A stretch of 64,000 bases of DNA. It comes from Thermohalobaculum sp963721105. Lineage in GTDB: Bacteria; Pseudomonadota; Alphaproteobacteria; Rhodobacterales; Rhodobacteraceae. Position numbers and translations under genes: made by a program. Each line of letters starts with the position of its first letter. Positions within the stretch are counted from its first letter, which is position 1. This document shows positions 17,436 to 26,744 of the stretch, piece after piece. The stretch spans positions 372,001-436,000 of the forward strand of contig CAVRHY010000011.1 of NCBI GenBank assembly GCA_963721105.1. Direction: 5' to 3'. Under the pieces are notes generated by a model that saw only the letters and a list, made by a program, of their open reading frames with translations, had not been told where the DNA came from and made no database searches.

Positions 17436-18595
17436 TGGCCCGCCCTGAGATGCGCCGCCGGCTCGTGCGCCCGCGACCGCGTCAGCGCCAGCAGCGCCCC
17501 CATGACGAGCGCCGCCGACAGCATCGACGAGCCGCCATACGAGATGAAGGGCAGCGTCATGCCCTTGGCTGGCAGCAGGCGGATGGCGACCGAGAAGTTG
17601 ACGAAGGCCTGCAGCCCGAACTGTACCGCCAGCCCGGTGCCGGCCAGCCGGACGAAGGCGTTCCTCTCGTCGATCAGGCGCGCCAGCGATCGGAGCGTTA
17701 TGAAGAGGTAGAGCCCGGCGATCCCCAGCGTCAGGATCAGCCCGAACTCCTCGGCGGCGACCGCGATGATGAAATCGGTGTGGGCGTCCGGCAGCGCCCA
17801 CTTGACCTGGCCCTGCGCGGCGCCGACGCCGAAGAACCCACCCTCGGAAATCGCCGACTGGGCATAGGCGAGCTGCGTGCGCGGGTCGACGCCATCGGCG
17901 AGATAGCCGTCGATGCGCCGTGCGACGTGGTCGGATTCGAGGTAGGCGAAGGCGCCGCCCGCGCCGACCAGCCCGGCGAAGCCGACCAGCAGGAAGATCG
18001 GCGCGCCCGAGGCGAACAGCATCGCCGCCCAGAGGCTGAGCACCAGCATGGCCTGGCCGAAATCGGGCTGCATTGCCAGCATCGCCGCGATGCCTGCCGC
18101 CAGCAGGCCCGACAGCAGCCGCCCCGGCGGGCCGCCCCGCTCCATCGCGCCGGCCATCAGCCAGCCGGCGGTGATGGCAAAGGCGGGCTTGAGAAACTCG
18201 GATGGCTGCAGGCCGATGACGCCGAGCGAGTACCAGCGGACCGCGCCCTTGCCGAAATCCGTGCCGAACCAGGGCAGCGCCGCGGTCGCCGCCAGCGTCG
18301 CGAGGAACAACAGAACGCCGAGCCGCCGGATCGAGGCGACGGTCATCATCGACAGGATGCCGATGAGCCCGAGCGCCATGACGGCGAAGACCGCCTGGCG
18401 AACGACGTAGTGATAGGTCCAGAGGCCGTTCTTCTCGGCCAGCGGCGGCGAGGCGGCCAGCCCCAGCACCGTGCCGACGGCGAAGAGCGCCAGCAACGCC
18501 CCCAGCGTCCAGCGGTCGACCGAGTGCCACCAGTTGCCGATCACCGAGCCTTCCGGCCGCTGCATCAGCATCGTGCGGAAGGTCAGCTCGGTCAT
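17432..18595 (-). CDS. ftsW: Septal peptidoglycan polymerase FtsW (SEDS family)
   Basis: 387-aa SEDS glycosyltransferase that works with FtsI at the septum. About ten hydrophobic helices are visible. SEDS hallmarks: GLQPSEFLKPAF, AMQPDFGQAMLV, the extracellular loop with AISEGGFFGVGAAQGQVKW and DAHTDFIIAVAAEEFG, and the C-terminal LPFISYGGSSML. The N-terminus MTELTFRTMLMQRPEG precedes the first helix. It overlaps murD upstream and murG downstream by 4 bases each. Confidence 0.97.
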   Translation of the reverse strand: MTELTFRTMLMQRPEGSVIGNWWHSVDRWTLGALLALFAVGTVLGLAASPPLAEKNGLWTYHYVVRQAVFAVMALGLIGILSMMTVASIRRLGVLLFLATLAATAALPWFGTDFGKGAVRWYSLGVIGLQPSEFLKPAFAITAGWLMAGAMERGGPPGRLLSGLLAAGIAAMLAMQPDFGQAMLVLSLWAAMLFASGAPIFLLVGFAGLVGAGGAFAYLESDHVARRIDGYLADGVDPRTQLAYAQSAISEGGFFGVGAAQGQVKWALPDAHTDFIIAVAAEEFGLILTLGIAGLYLFITLRSLARLIDERNAFVRLAGTGLAVQFGLQAFVNFSVAIRLLPAKGMTLPFISYGGSSMLSAALVMGALLALTRSRAHEPAAHLRAGQ

Positions 18596-19974
18596 GGCGC
18601 GGTCTCCGTCAGCAGCGGGCGGACGAGCGCCCGGAACGCCTCGCCGCGCGCCTCGAAATCAAAAAACTGGTCGAAGCTGGCGCAGGCTGGCGAAAGCAGG
18701 ACGGTGTCGCCCGGCTCAGCCTCCGCGGCGGCGGTGGCGACGGCGGCGTCCAGCGTGCCGCAGAGCGCGTGCGGCGTGTCGCCGAGGGTGACGGCGAACG
18801 CGTCCGCCGCCTCGCCGATCAGGTAGGCTTTTGCGATCCGGCCGAACAGCCGGCGCAGCGGCTCGATGCCGCCTTCCTTGGGCTTGCCGCCGGCGATCCA
18901 GCGGATGCGGTCATAGCTGAGGATGGCTTTCTCGGCGGCGTCGGCGTTGGTCGCCTTCGAGTCGTTGACGAACGTGACACCGTTCTCGGAGCCGATCCGC
19001 TCCATGCGGTGCGCGAGGCCGGGAAAGGTCGCCAGCGCCTCCTCGATCTGCCGGGGGGGCAGGCCGACGGCGCGGCAGGCAGCCCAGGCGGCGCAGGCGT
19101 TCTGATGGTTGTGCCGGCCCAGGAGCGCCGGGGCCTGCCGCATGTCGACCGCGGCGACCTGCTTGCCCCGCCATTCGGTCAGGTGGTTGCGGTTCATGAA
19201 GACCGAGCGCGCCCCGGCGCGCGGGCGCACGGTCGTCGAGACCAGCACCGGGTCGTCGCAGATCGAGGCGAGATACCGCCCCTCCGGCTCGTCGATGCCG
19301 ATCACGGCGGTGGCGGGCGCGCCGATCTCGAACAGGCGCTTCTTGGCGGCGAAATAGCCGCCCATGCCGCCGTGCCGGTCGAGGTGGTCGGGAGAGAGGT
19401 TCAGGAACACGGCGACGTCCGGCGCCAGCGCCCGCGCTAGGTCGATCTGGTAAGAGCTGAGCTCGACCACGACGATCTCGCCGACGCGCGGCGGCTCGAG
19501 GTCCAGCAGCCCGCGGCCGATGTTGCCGCCCATCTGCGTCCGCCGGTCGGCGGATTTCAGGATGTGGTGGATCAGTGCCGTCGTGGTGGATTTTCCGTTC
19601 GAGCCGGTCACGGCGATCACCCGGGGCAGCGGGTCGTCGTCGATCTCCAGCTCGGCCAGCGCCCGGAAGAAAAGCCCGACATCGTTATCGACCGGGATGC
19701 CGTTGTCCCATGCCCGGAGCACGGCCGGGTGCGGCCTTGGGTAGAGGTGCGGGATGCCGGGCGAGAGGATCAGCGCCGTCAGCCCCGCCGCCTCGCGCTC
19801 GCGAGCGATGTCGGCGACCTCGAACCCGGTCACCTTCGCGCGCGCCGCCTCTCCGTCGTCCCAGCAGACGGGCACGGCGCCCCCGGCTGCGAGCGCCCGC
19901 GCCGCGGCCAGACCGGAGCGGCCGAGGCCCAGCACGCCGATGCGCTGGCCTTCGTATGCATGGACGGGGATCAT
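18592..19974 (-). CDS. murD: UDP-N-acetylmuramoyl-L-alanine--D-glutamate ligase
   Basis: Mur ligase adding D-Glu; 460 aa. N-terminal dinucleotide-like fold IGVLGLGRSGLAAARAL, ATP site VIAVTGSNGKSTTTALIHH, GGNIG, Mur invariants ELSSYQIDL and NLSPDHLDRH, then HNHQNACAAWAA, FVNDSKATNADAAEKA, and C-terminal LLSPACASFDQFFDFEARG. The ATG at 19974 (MIPVHAYEGQR) is preferred over an in-frame upstream extension, which lies in the only sizeable gap of the murE-ftsW segment and lacks family similarity. The stop overlaps the ftsW start. Confidence 0.97.
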   Translation of the reverse strand: MIPVHAYEGQRIGVLGLGRSGLAAARALAAGGAVPVCWDDGEAARAKVTGFEVADIAREREAAGLTALILSPGIPHLYPRPHPAVLRAWDNGIPVDNDVGLFFRALAELEIDDDPLPRVIAVTGSNGKSTTTALIHHILKSADRRTQMGGNIGRGLLDLEPPRVGEIVVVELSSYQIDLARALAPDVAVFLNLSPDHLDRHGGMGGYFAAKKRLFEIGAPATAVIGIDEPEGRYLASICDDPVLVSTTVRPRAGARSVFMNRNHLTEWRGKQVAAVDMRQAPALLGRHNHQNACAAWAACRAVGLPPRQIEEALATFPGLAHRMERIGSENGVTFVNDSKATNADAAEKAILSYDRIRWIAGGKPKEGGIEPLRRLFGRIAKAYLIGEAADAFAVTLGDTPHALCGTLDAAVATAAAEAEPGDTVLLSPACASFDQFFDFEARGEAFRALVRPLLTETAP

Positions 19975-20176
19975 GTGGCGCACCGCCGACCGATGCCGGC
20001 TGTCCCGGCCACCGGCACCCAGGCTGCCGTCATGTTCGCGAAAGCGAAAACCTCCCGGCCGATTCCATTGAGACCCCCGCATTCGCTTGGGTGACGATCA
20101 GAAACGGTCAGGTCGCGCAGCCACCCTCCTCGCCCGATGCGGCGAAGAGGCGGGAAGAAGGGTGTGACGCGCGCCG
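19975..20176. other. 202-bp gap between mraY and murD
   Basis: The largest non-coding interval inside the otherwise overlapping mraZ-to-murB run. I see no gene. It contains one GANTC site (GAATC near 20064) and a segment at about 20073-20095 (ACCCCCGCATTCGCTTGGGTGACGA region) that resembles degenerate intergenic repeats of alphaproteobacteria. It could hold a secondary promoter for murD onward; no clear promoter elements are visible. Confidence 0.3.
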
Positions 20177-21265
20177 TCATCTGACCTTCAGGCTGGCCAG
20201 GCCGACCAGCGCCAGGATGACGGCGATGATCCAGAAGCGGATGACGATGGTCGGCTCGGCCCAACCCTTCTGCTCGAAATGGTGGTGGATGGGCGCCATC
20301 CGGAAAACCCGCTTGCCGGTCAGCTTGAAGCTGGCCACCTGCACGATGACGCTGACCGCCTCGAGCACGAACAGGCCGCCAATGATCGACCAGACGATCT
20401 CGTGCTTCGCGGCCACCGCGATCGAGCCGAGGCAGCCGCCCAGCGCCAGGCTGCCGGTGTCGCCCATGAAGACCATCGCCGGCGGCGCGTTGTACCAGAG
20501 GAACCCCAGCCCGGCGCCGATCACGGCGGCGGTGATGACCGCGATCTCGCCGGTGCCGGGGACGTATTGCAGGCCCAGGTACTCGGTGAAGTCGGTTCGA
20601 CCGACGACATAGGCGATGATGCCGAGCGCCCCGGCGGCGATCATCACCGGCATGATGGCCAGTCCGTCCAGCCCGTCCGTCAGGTTCACCGCGTTGGCAG
20701 AGCCGGCGATGACCAGCATCGCGAAGGGGATGTAGAATGCCCCGGCATGGATAAGTGTGTCCTTCAGGATCGGCAGCGCGATCGCGTGCTGCAGCGCCTG
20801 CGGCTGCAGTTCGGAAATGAACCAGCCGGCGCCCAACGCTATCAGGAAGCCAAGGCCCAGCCGCACCTTGCCCGGCACGCCGCGGTGCGAGAAGCGCGCG
20901 ACCTTGAGGAAGTCGTCGGCGAACCCGATCAGGCCGAAGCCCAGCGTCACCAGCAGCACGGCCCAGACGAAGCCGTTGTCGAGCCGCGCCCACAGGAAGG
21001 ATGCGCTCAGCATGGCGCAGAGGATCAGCACGCCGCCCATTGTCGGCGTGCCGGCCTTCTCGACGATGTGGCGCTGCGGGCCATCGCTGCGGATCGGCTG
21101 GCCCATCTTCTGCACGCGGCGCAGCCAGTCGATGATCGGCCGGCCGAAGAAGAAGCCGATGAACAGCGCCGTCATGAACGACCCGCCCGCCCGGAAGGTT
21201 ATGTAGCGGAACAGGTTGAAGACGTCGCCGCCTTCGCTGAGCGGAGCGAGCATGTGATAGAGCAT
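20177..21265 (-). CDS. mraY: Phospho-N-acetylmuramoyl-pentapeptide transferase
   Basis: 362-aa integral membrane enzyme making lipid I from UDP-MurNAc-pentapeptide and undecaprenyl phosphate. About ten helices. Signature segments: PTMGGVLIL, the Asp-rich motif GFADDFLKV, NAVNLTDGLDGLAIMPV, GFLWYNAPPAMVFMGDTGSLALGG and the cytosolic loop FRMAPIHHHFEQKGW, which carries the conserved HHHFE. Starts MLYHMLAPL; its ATG shares one base with the murF stop (TGATG). Confidence 0.98.
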   Translation of the reverse strand: MLYHMLAPLSEGGDVFNLFRYITFRAGGSFMTALFIGFFFGRPIIDWLRRVQKMGQPIRSDGPQRHIVEKAGTPTMGGVLILCAMLSASFLWARLDNGFVWAVLLVTLGFGLIGFADDFLKVARFSHRGVPGKVRLGLGFLIALGAGWFISELQPQALQHAIALPILKDTLIHAGAFYIPFAMLVIAGSANAVNLTDGLDGLAIMPVMIAAGALGIIAYVVGRTDFTEYLGLQYVPGTGEIAVITAAVIGAGLGFLWYNAPPAMVFMGDTGSLALGGCLGSIAVAAKHEIVWSIIGGLFVLEAVSVIVQVASFKLTGKRVFRMAPIHHHFEQKGWAEPTIVIRFWIIAVILALVGLASLKVR

Positions 21266-22716
21266 CAGGCGTCCCCGTCGATCGCGTCGGCGCCGCCAGG
21301 CGTGGCGGCGCCGAGCGCGCGGATGGCCTCGACGACCCGGGCCATGCGCGCGCCTAGCGAGCCCTTGACCATCACTACGTCGCCCGCGTCAACGGCCTTG
21401 CCGACCTCGGCGGCAAGCTGCGCGCTGTCTTCGCGCCAGTGGCCGCGCCTGTCGCGCGGCAGCGCGTCGTGCAGCATCTTCATGCGCGGGCCGCAGCAAT
21501 GCACGCGGTCGACGCCCTGGATTTCGGGAAGCTGCGCCAGCCCGGCATGGAAGGCGGCCTCGTTCGGCCCCAGCTCCAGCATGTCGCCAAGGAAGGCAAT
21601 GCGCCGCCCGCGCGCGATGCGCCCCTGCCCGTCGGTGGTCTGGCTGGCCGCCAGCACCGCCAGCGCGGCGCGCATCGAGGCCGGGTTGGCGTTGTAGCTC
21701 TCGTCCAGCAGCGTGACCGTGCCGTCTATGCCGGCGGGGCCGAGCTCGATCGTCTCGCGCCGGCCGCGGCCGCCGGGCGGCGTCCAGCCGGCCAGCGCCA
21801 GCGCGGCCCGGCATATGTCGCCGCCGGCCGCCTGCACGGCGGCCAGCGCGCCCAGCGCGTTCTGCGCCAGGTGCAGCCCCGGCGCGCCGATCCGGAAGGC
21901 GACCGGCTTGCCGCCGACGCGTCCGCGGACCAGCGTCGACGGGCCGGAGATGGTCGCGCTTTCGAGCGTGAAATCCGGCGCGGCCCGGCCGAAGGCGACG
22001 ACCGGGTGCGGTGCCGCGGCAGCGACGAGGCGTGCGAATTGCGGGTTGTCGGCGTTCAGGACGGCGACGCCCTCTGGCCCCAGCCCGGCAAAGATTTCCG
22101 CCTTGGCGTCGGCGATCGCCTCGACCGAGCCGAAATATTCCAGATGGACGGCCTCGACGGTGGTGACCAGCGCGACATCCGGGCGGGCGAGCTGCGTCAG
22201 CGGCGTGATCTCGCCGGCATGGTTCATGCCGATCTCGACGACGGCCCAGGCGGTGTTCGCCGGCATCCGCGCCAGCGTCAGCGGCACGCCCCAGTGGTTG
22301 TTGAAGCTGCGCGTCGCGGCGTGCGTGGCGCCCTGGCCGACCAGCATCGCGCGCAACATTTCCTTCGTCGACGTCTTGCCTACCGAGCCGGTCACGGCAA
22401 TCACGCGGGCATTCGTCCGCGCCCGCCCGGCCGCGCCGAGCCCCCGGAGACCCTCCAGCGTGTCGCCGACGACCAGCAGCGGCGCATCCGGTGGCACGTC
22501 GTCGGGGATGCGCGACACCATCGCCGCGGCGGCACCGGCGGCAAGCGCCTGCGCGACAAAGCCGTGCCCGTCGCGGTTCTCGCCCGTCAGCGCGACGAAC
22601 AGATCACCCGGTGCCATCTCGCGCGTGTCGATGGCGACGCCGCCGGCGACCCAGTCGCCCCGCGCCTCGCCGCCGGTGGCGCGGGCGGCCTCGGCGGCGG
22701 TCCAGAGCGGCGTCAC
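21265..22716 (-). CDS. murF: UDP-N-acetylmuramoyl-tripeptide--D-alanyl-D-alanine ligase
   Basis: Last Mur ligase, adding D-Ala-D-Ala; 483 aa. The N-terminal domain includes VAIDTREMAPGDLFVALTGENRDGH, the ATP site VIAVTGSVGKTSTKEMLRAML, the conserved TRSFNNHWGVPLTL, EIGMNHAGEI, LLDESYNANPASMRAAL and the C-terminal LGDMLELG. The start overlaps the murE stop by 4 bases. Confidence 0.97.
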   Translation of the reverse strand: MTPLWTAAEAARATGGEARGDWVAGGVAIDTREMAPGDLFVALTGENRDGHGFVAQALAAGAAAAMVSRIPDDVPPDAPLLVVGDTLEGLRGLGAAGRARTNARVIAVTGSVGKTSTKEMLRAMLVGQGATHAATRSFNNHWGVPLTLARMPANTAWAVVEIGMNHAGEITPLTQLARPDVALVTTVEAVHLEYFGSVEAIADAKAEIFAGLGPEGVAVLNADNPQFARLVAAAAPHPVVAFGRAAPDFTLESATISGPSTLVRGRVGGKPVAFRIGAPGLHLAQNALGALAAVQAAGGDICRAALALAGWTPPGGRGRRETIELGPAGIDGTVTLLDESYNANPASMRAALAVLAASQTTDGQGRIARGRRIAFLGDMLELGPNEAAFHAGLAQLPEIQGVDRVHCCGPRMKMLHDALPRDRRGHWREDSAQLAAEVGKAVDAGDVVMVKGSLGARMARVVEAIRALGAATPGGADAIDGDA

Positions 22717-24221
22717 GTGCCGAGCTCCTGCAGGATGCCATCCAGAACCGAGACCGCGGCGCGGGCATGCTCGACATCGTCGAAGGGATGCGTCTGGCCG
22801 GCGATCTCCTGCCCGTGCTCATGTCCCTTGCCGGCGATGAGGAGGCAGTCGCCCGGATCGCGCAGCGCCTCGACGCCGGCCAGGATCGCCTCCGCGCGGT
22901 CGCCGATCTCGTCGGCGTCCGGGCAGCCCTGTTTCACCGCGGCGCGGATCGTCGCCGGGTCCTCGGAGCGCGGGTTGTCGTCGGTGACGATGGCGGCGTC
23001 GGCCAGCTCGGCGACCGCCCGGCCCATCATCGGCCGCTTGCCGGGGTCGCGGTCGCCGCCGGCGCCGAAAACGACGACGAGGCGCCCGGAGCAGTGCGGC
23101 CTGAGCGCCGCGATCGCCGTCGAGAGCGCCGCCGGCGTGTGCGCGTAGTCGACATAGACCGCCGCCCCGCTCGAGCGCGTCGCGGCGCGCTGCATCCGGC
23201 CCGGCACGCCTTCGAGCCCGGGCAAGGCGGCAAACACCGCCTCTGGATCGCCGCCGGTCGCGATGGCCAGCCCGGCAGCGACCAGCACGTTCTCAGCCTG
23301 GAAATCGCCGATCAGCGCCAGCTCGGCGTGATGTGCCTGGCCGCGCCAGGCGAAGGCGATCTCCTGCCCGTCGGCGTGGAAGCGCGTCTCGGTCAACCGC
23401 AGCGCCACGTCGGCGCCGCGCCCGACCGTCAGCACCTCGATGCCGCGCTGGTTGCAGAGCTGTCGCGCCTGCAGGGCGACCGGGTCGCCGGCGTTCAGCA
23501 CCGCGGTGCCGTCCGCCGGCAGCACCTCGCCGAACAGCCGCATCTTGGCGGCGACGTAGTCGGCCTGGCTGGCGTGATAGTCCATGTGGTCGCGGCTGAT
23601 GTTGGTGAAGGCCGCCGCCCGCAAGCGCAGGCCGTCGACGCGGTGCTGCGCCAGGCCGTGGCTCGAGGCCTCCATCGCGGCGTGCGTGCAGCCCTTGTCC
23701 GCCAGCCGCGCCAGCAGGGCGTGCAGCGCCACGGGCTCGGGCGTGGTGATCGCCATCGGCTCGACGAAGCCCTCGCCGACGACGCCCGTCGTGCCGAGCG
23801 CCGCGGCGCTGTGGCCCAGCGCCGCCCAGATCTGCCGGGTGAACTGCGCGACCGAGGTCTTGCCGTTCGTCCCCGTGACGGCGACCATCACCTCGGGCTG
23901 GCGCGCGTAGAAGGCGGCGGCCAGCCGGGCCAGCTCGACGCGCGGGTCGGCGCACAGGAAGAACGGCACCGGCAGCGCGCCGATGTCGCGCCGCGCGACC
24001 TCGAGCCCCTGCGGCGTGACAACGACGGCGGCGGCACCCTGGCGGACGGCGAATTGGGCGAACTCCGCCCCGTCCAGCCTGTGCCCCGGCACGGCGACGA
24101 AGACGAAGCCCGGCTCGACGCGCCGGCTGTCGACTGCGATGCCGGAGACGGCCAGATCGCCGCGCGGCGCAGGGCCCGCATGGTCCAGCCGCGTCAGGCG
24201 CAGGCTATCCAGCGTCGCCAT
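22713..24221 (-). CDS. murE: UDP-N-acetylmuramoyl-tripeptide synthetase (meso-DAP adding)
   Basis: Adds the third stem-peptide residue; 502 aa. ATP site VAVTGTNGKTSVAQFTRQIW, substrate loop LGTTGVVGEG, MEASSHGLAQHRVDG, NISRDHMDYH, and VDYAHTPAAL with GAGGDRDPGKRPMMG. The DNPR motif (TDDNPRSEDP) marks the meso-diaminopimelate-specific type, as expected for a Gram-negative. The ATG at 24221 has a GGGAGTG site and lies 4 bases past the ftsI stop; a longer frame start inside ftsI is rejected. Confidence 0.97.
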   Translation of the reverse strand: MATLDSLRLTRLDHAGPAPRGDLAVSGIAVDSRRVEPGFVFVAVPGHRLDGAEFAQFAVRQGAAAVVVTPQGLEVARRDIGALPVPFFLCADPRVELARLAAAFYARQPEVMVAVTGTNGKTSVAQFTRQIWAALGHSAAALGTTGVVGEGFVEPMAITTPEPVALHALLARLADKGCTHAAMEASSHGLAQHRVDGLRLRAAAFTNISRDHMDYHASQADYVAAKMRLFGEVLPADGTAVLNAGDPVALQARQLCNQRGIEVLTVGRGADVALRLTETRFHADGQEIAFAWRGQAHHAELALIGDFQAENVLVAAGLAIATGGDPEAVFAALPGLEGVPGRMQRAATRSSGAAVYVDYAHTPAALSTAIAALRPHCSGRLVVVFGAGGDRDPGKRPMMGRAVAELADAAIVTDDNPRSEDPATIRAAVKQGCPDADEIGDRAEAILAGVEALRDPGDCLLIAGKGHEHGQEIAGQTHPFDDVEHARAAVSVLDGILQELGT

Positions 24222-24225
24222 GCAC

Positions 24226-25929
24226 TCACTCCCAACTCGCGCCAAGTCCCGCGATATCGTCCGGCCGGGGCGCCGGCAAGGGGCGCATGCCCAGCACCGG
24301 CGCGATGCGCCGGATGATCTCGGCCGTCACCGGGACCGCCGTCCGGCCCGCGGTGCGCGACACCCACTTGGTCGAGCGGTCGGTCGGCTCGTCCAGCGAG
24401 ACGACGATGACGTATTCCGGGTGCGAGACCGGGAAGATGCCGGCGAAGGTCGAGATGTTCCTGTCGTGGTAGTACTTGCCGTTCGGCGCGACCTTGTCGG
24501 CCGTGCCGGTCTTGCCGCCGACCTCGTAGCCGGGCACGTCGGTGCGGGTCGCGGTGCCCTCCACGACCACTTGGCGCATGACGCGCAGCATCTCGCGGCA
24601 TGTCTCCTCGGTAAAGACGCGCGGCCCATGCCCGCGGCCGCCGGCGACCAGCGAGGGATAGACCCTGACGCCGCCGTTGGCGATCGTCGCGTAGGCCGCC
24701 GCAAGGTGCATCGGCGAGGCTGCCAGCCCGTGGCCGAAGGAGATCGTGATCGTCGAGAGGTCGGTCCATCGATCAGGCGTCAGCGTGTCGTTGTCGACCG
24801 CCTCGACCAGCTCCAGCCCGCTCGGGTCGAAGAAGCCGAGCTGGTCTAGATAGTCCTTGAAGCGCCGCGTGCCGACCATCAGCGCCAGCTTTGCGGCGCC
24901 GACATTCGAGGATTCGACGACCACGTCCTCGACCGTCATCATCGGCGGCATGCGGTGGAAGTCGTGGATCGCCTGCCGGCCGTAGCGCAGCACCGGCGGC
25001 GTCTCGATCAGCGTCTCGGGGGTGGCGACGCCAGTCTCGAGCGCCATCGCGGCGGTCAGCACCTTGAAGGTCGAGCCGAGCTCGTAGCGCCCCTGCGCGG
25101 CGCGGTTGAAGCGCGGGTTCTGCTGCGGCTCGCCGTTGAAGCGCTGCGGCGGCAGGTTGGGGTCGAAATCCGGCAGCGAAACCATGGCGACGACCTCGCC
25201 CGTATGCGCGTTCATCAGGATCGCCGTGCCGCCCTTGGCCGTGAACTGCTTGATGCCGCGGCCCAGCGTCTCGCGCACGACCTCCTGCACCGGCAGATCC
25301 AGCGACAGGCGCAGCGGCTCGCCCACCATCTCGGGGTTGCGCAGCCGATCGTCGAACTGGCCCTCGACGCCGCCGGCGCCGGCCAGCTCGGCAAAGCGCA
25401 CGCCCTCGCGCTCGGCCTTCACGCCGCCGACGACATGCGCCATGGCCGGACCGGCAGGGTAGAGCCGCATCTCGCGGTTGCCGAAGTAGAGGCCGGGCAG
25501 GCCGAGCTCGTGCACCGCCTGCTTCTCGCGCGGGGTGATCGGGCGCTTGATCCAGACGAAGCGGTTCTTGCCGGTCAGCTTTCGCAGCAAATCGTCCCGG
25601 CCCATGTCGGGAAAGATCGCGGCCAGCTCGTCGGCGGCCAGCACCGGGTCCTTGATGTCCTGCGGGTGCGCGTAGAGCGACCAGGCCGGCAGGTTGGCGG
25701 CCAGCAGGTTGCCGTTGCGGTCGACGATCTCGCCGCGGATCGGCCGTGCCGAGGCACCGTCGCGCGAGAGCTGCGGCTCTTCCGGTTCGACGGCGGCCAG
25801 CAGGCCCATGCGCAGGCCGACCGCGCCGTAGCAGACGCAGAAGCAGGCCATCAGCAGGATCAGCCGCCAGTCGCCGCGCATCGCCGCCGAGCGGCCGCGG
25901 GCGCCGGACTGGACGGCGATCTCCGTCAC
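24226..25929 (-). CDS. ftsI: Septal transpeptidase FtsI (PBP3)
   Basis: 567-aa class B penicillin-binding protein. N-terminal cytoplasmic tail and one membrane helix (about residues 22-45, LILLMACFCVCYGAVGLRMG), the pedestal domain (RGEIVDRNGNLLAANL), then the transpeptidase domain with all three active-site motifs: STFK (Ser286), SSN at 340-342 and KTGT at 473-476. Partner of the FtsW glycosyltransferase. Its start overlaps the ftsL stop by 4 bases. Confidence 0.98.
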   Translation of the reverse strand: MTEIAVQSGARGRSAAMRGDWRLILLMACFCVCYGAVGLRMGLLAAVEPEEPQLSRDGASARPIRGEIVDRNGNLLAANLPAWSLYAHPQDIKDPVLAADELAAIFPDMGRDDLLRKLTGKNRFVWIKRPITPREKQAVHELGLPGLYFGNREMRLYPAGPAMAHVVGGVKAEREGVRFAELAGAGGVEGQFDDRLRNPEMVGEPLRLSLDLPVQEVVRETLGRGIKQFTAKGGTAILMNAHTGEVVAMVSLPDFDPNLPPQRFNGEPQQNPRFNRAAQGRYELGSTFKVLTAAMALETGVATPETLIETPPVLRYGRQAIHDFHRMPPMMTVEDVVVESSNVGAAKLALMVGTRRFKDYLDQLGFFDPSGLELVEAVDNDTLTPDRWTDLSTITISFGHGLAASPMHLAAAYATIANGGVRVYPSLVAGGRGHGPRVFTEETCREMLRVMRQVVVEGTATRTDVPGYEVGGKTGTADKVAPNGKYYHDRNISTFAGIFPVSHPEYVIVVSLDEPTDRSTKWVSRTAGRTAVPVTAEIIRRIAPVLGMRPLPAPRPDDIAGLGASWE

Positions 25930-26744
25930 CGGCCGACCCAGACGGCGGGCCGAGCCTGCGGCATCGGGATGTCGGGCGAGGCCGACGCCGCGATGATCGT
26001 GGCGCCGGCCGCGGTGCCGCCGGCTGCCCGGGCGCCGGCTGCCGTGGCGCCGGCCGCATCGACGATGCCCGCCTCGGCCAGCGCCAGCGCGACCGCCTCC
26101 TGCATCGTCGCCGGCGGCCGGGCGCGCTCGGTCAGCACGGCCTTCTCCGAGCGCGTGGCGGGGGCTGCCGTCGTGTCTGCCCCGGCGAGCTGCGGCGCGC
26201 CCGGCCCGGCCGGGCCGCCGGAGGCGCGGTGCGCCGCGGCCGGCGTCGCGTCGGCCACCCGCGACCGGTCGGCCCGGGCCGGCTGGGCGGCGGCGGCCGT
26301 CGGCGCGCCTGTCAGCATGGCCGCGGCGGCCGGTCCGGCCGAGGCGACGAGCGCGTCCGAGACCTGCGTCGGCATCGCCGCGTCGGCGGGCGCCTGCGGT
26401 GCGGCGGCGATCAGCGCCTCGGGCGCCTCTGCCGGCGGCTCAGGGGCGGACGGCGGAGCCGGCGGGTAGGGCACCGCCGCGACGATGCCGAGCGCCTCGG
26501 GCGTCAGCGCCACCAGCGCCAGCTCGTCGTCGTGCTCGGCGACCAGCCGCGACAGCCGGTCGGGCGCGTTCAGCCAGGCCCATTCGACGCGCAGCACCTG
26601 CAGCGCCTCGCGCTCCTCGGCGATGCGGCCGCGCAGGTCCGACAGCCGGTCCAGCGCCGCGCGCGTGTCGTAGTTGACGTTGTAGGTCCAGCCGGCGATG
26701 GCCAGGACCGAGAGGGCGAGCAGCGCGGGGCCGTGGCGGGTCAT
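25926..26744 (-). CDS. ftsL: Cell division protein FtsL with long Ala/Pro-rich tail
   Basis: Identified by position between rsmH and ftsI and by topology: a short cytoplasmic N-terminus, a membrane helix (LLALSVLAIAGWTYNVNY, about 8-25) and a heptad-like coiled coil (TRAALDRLSDLRGRIAEERE...LQVLRVEWAWLNAPDRLSRL), ending with the typical LVAEHDDELALVALTPEAL. That accounts for about 105 residues. The remaining 165 are low-complexity Ala/Pro/Gly-rich sequence, making the protein 272 aa, roughly twice normal. The frame is open throughout and the stop overlaps ftsI, so the extension seems real. 4-base overlap with rsmH. Confidence 0.88.
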   Translation of the reverse strand: MTRHGPALLALSVLAIAGWTYNVNYDTRAALDRLSDLRGRIAEEREALQVLRVEWAWLNAPDRLSRLVAEHDDELALVALTPEALGIVAAVPYPPAPPSAPEPPAEAPEALIAAAPQAPADAAMPTQVSDALVASAGPAAAAMLTGAPTAAAAQPARADRSRVADATPAAAHRASGGPAGPGAPQLAGADTTAAPATRSEKAVLTERARPPATMQEAVALALAEAGIVDAAGATAAGARAAGGTAAGATIIAASASPDIPMPQARPAVWVGR

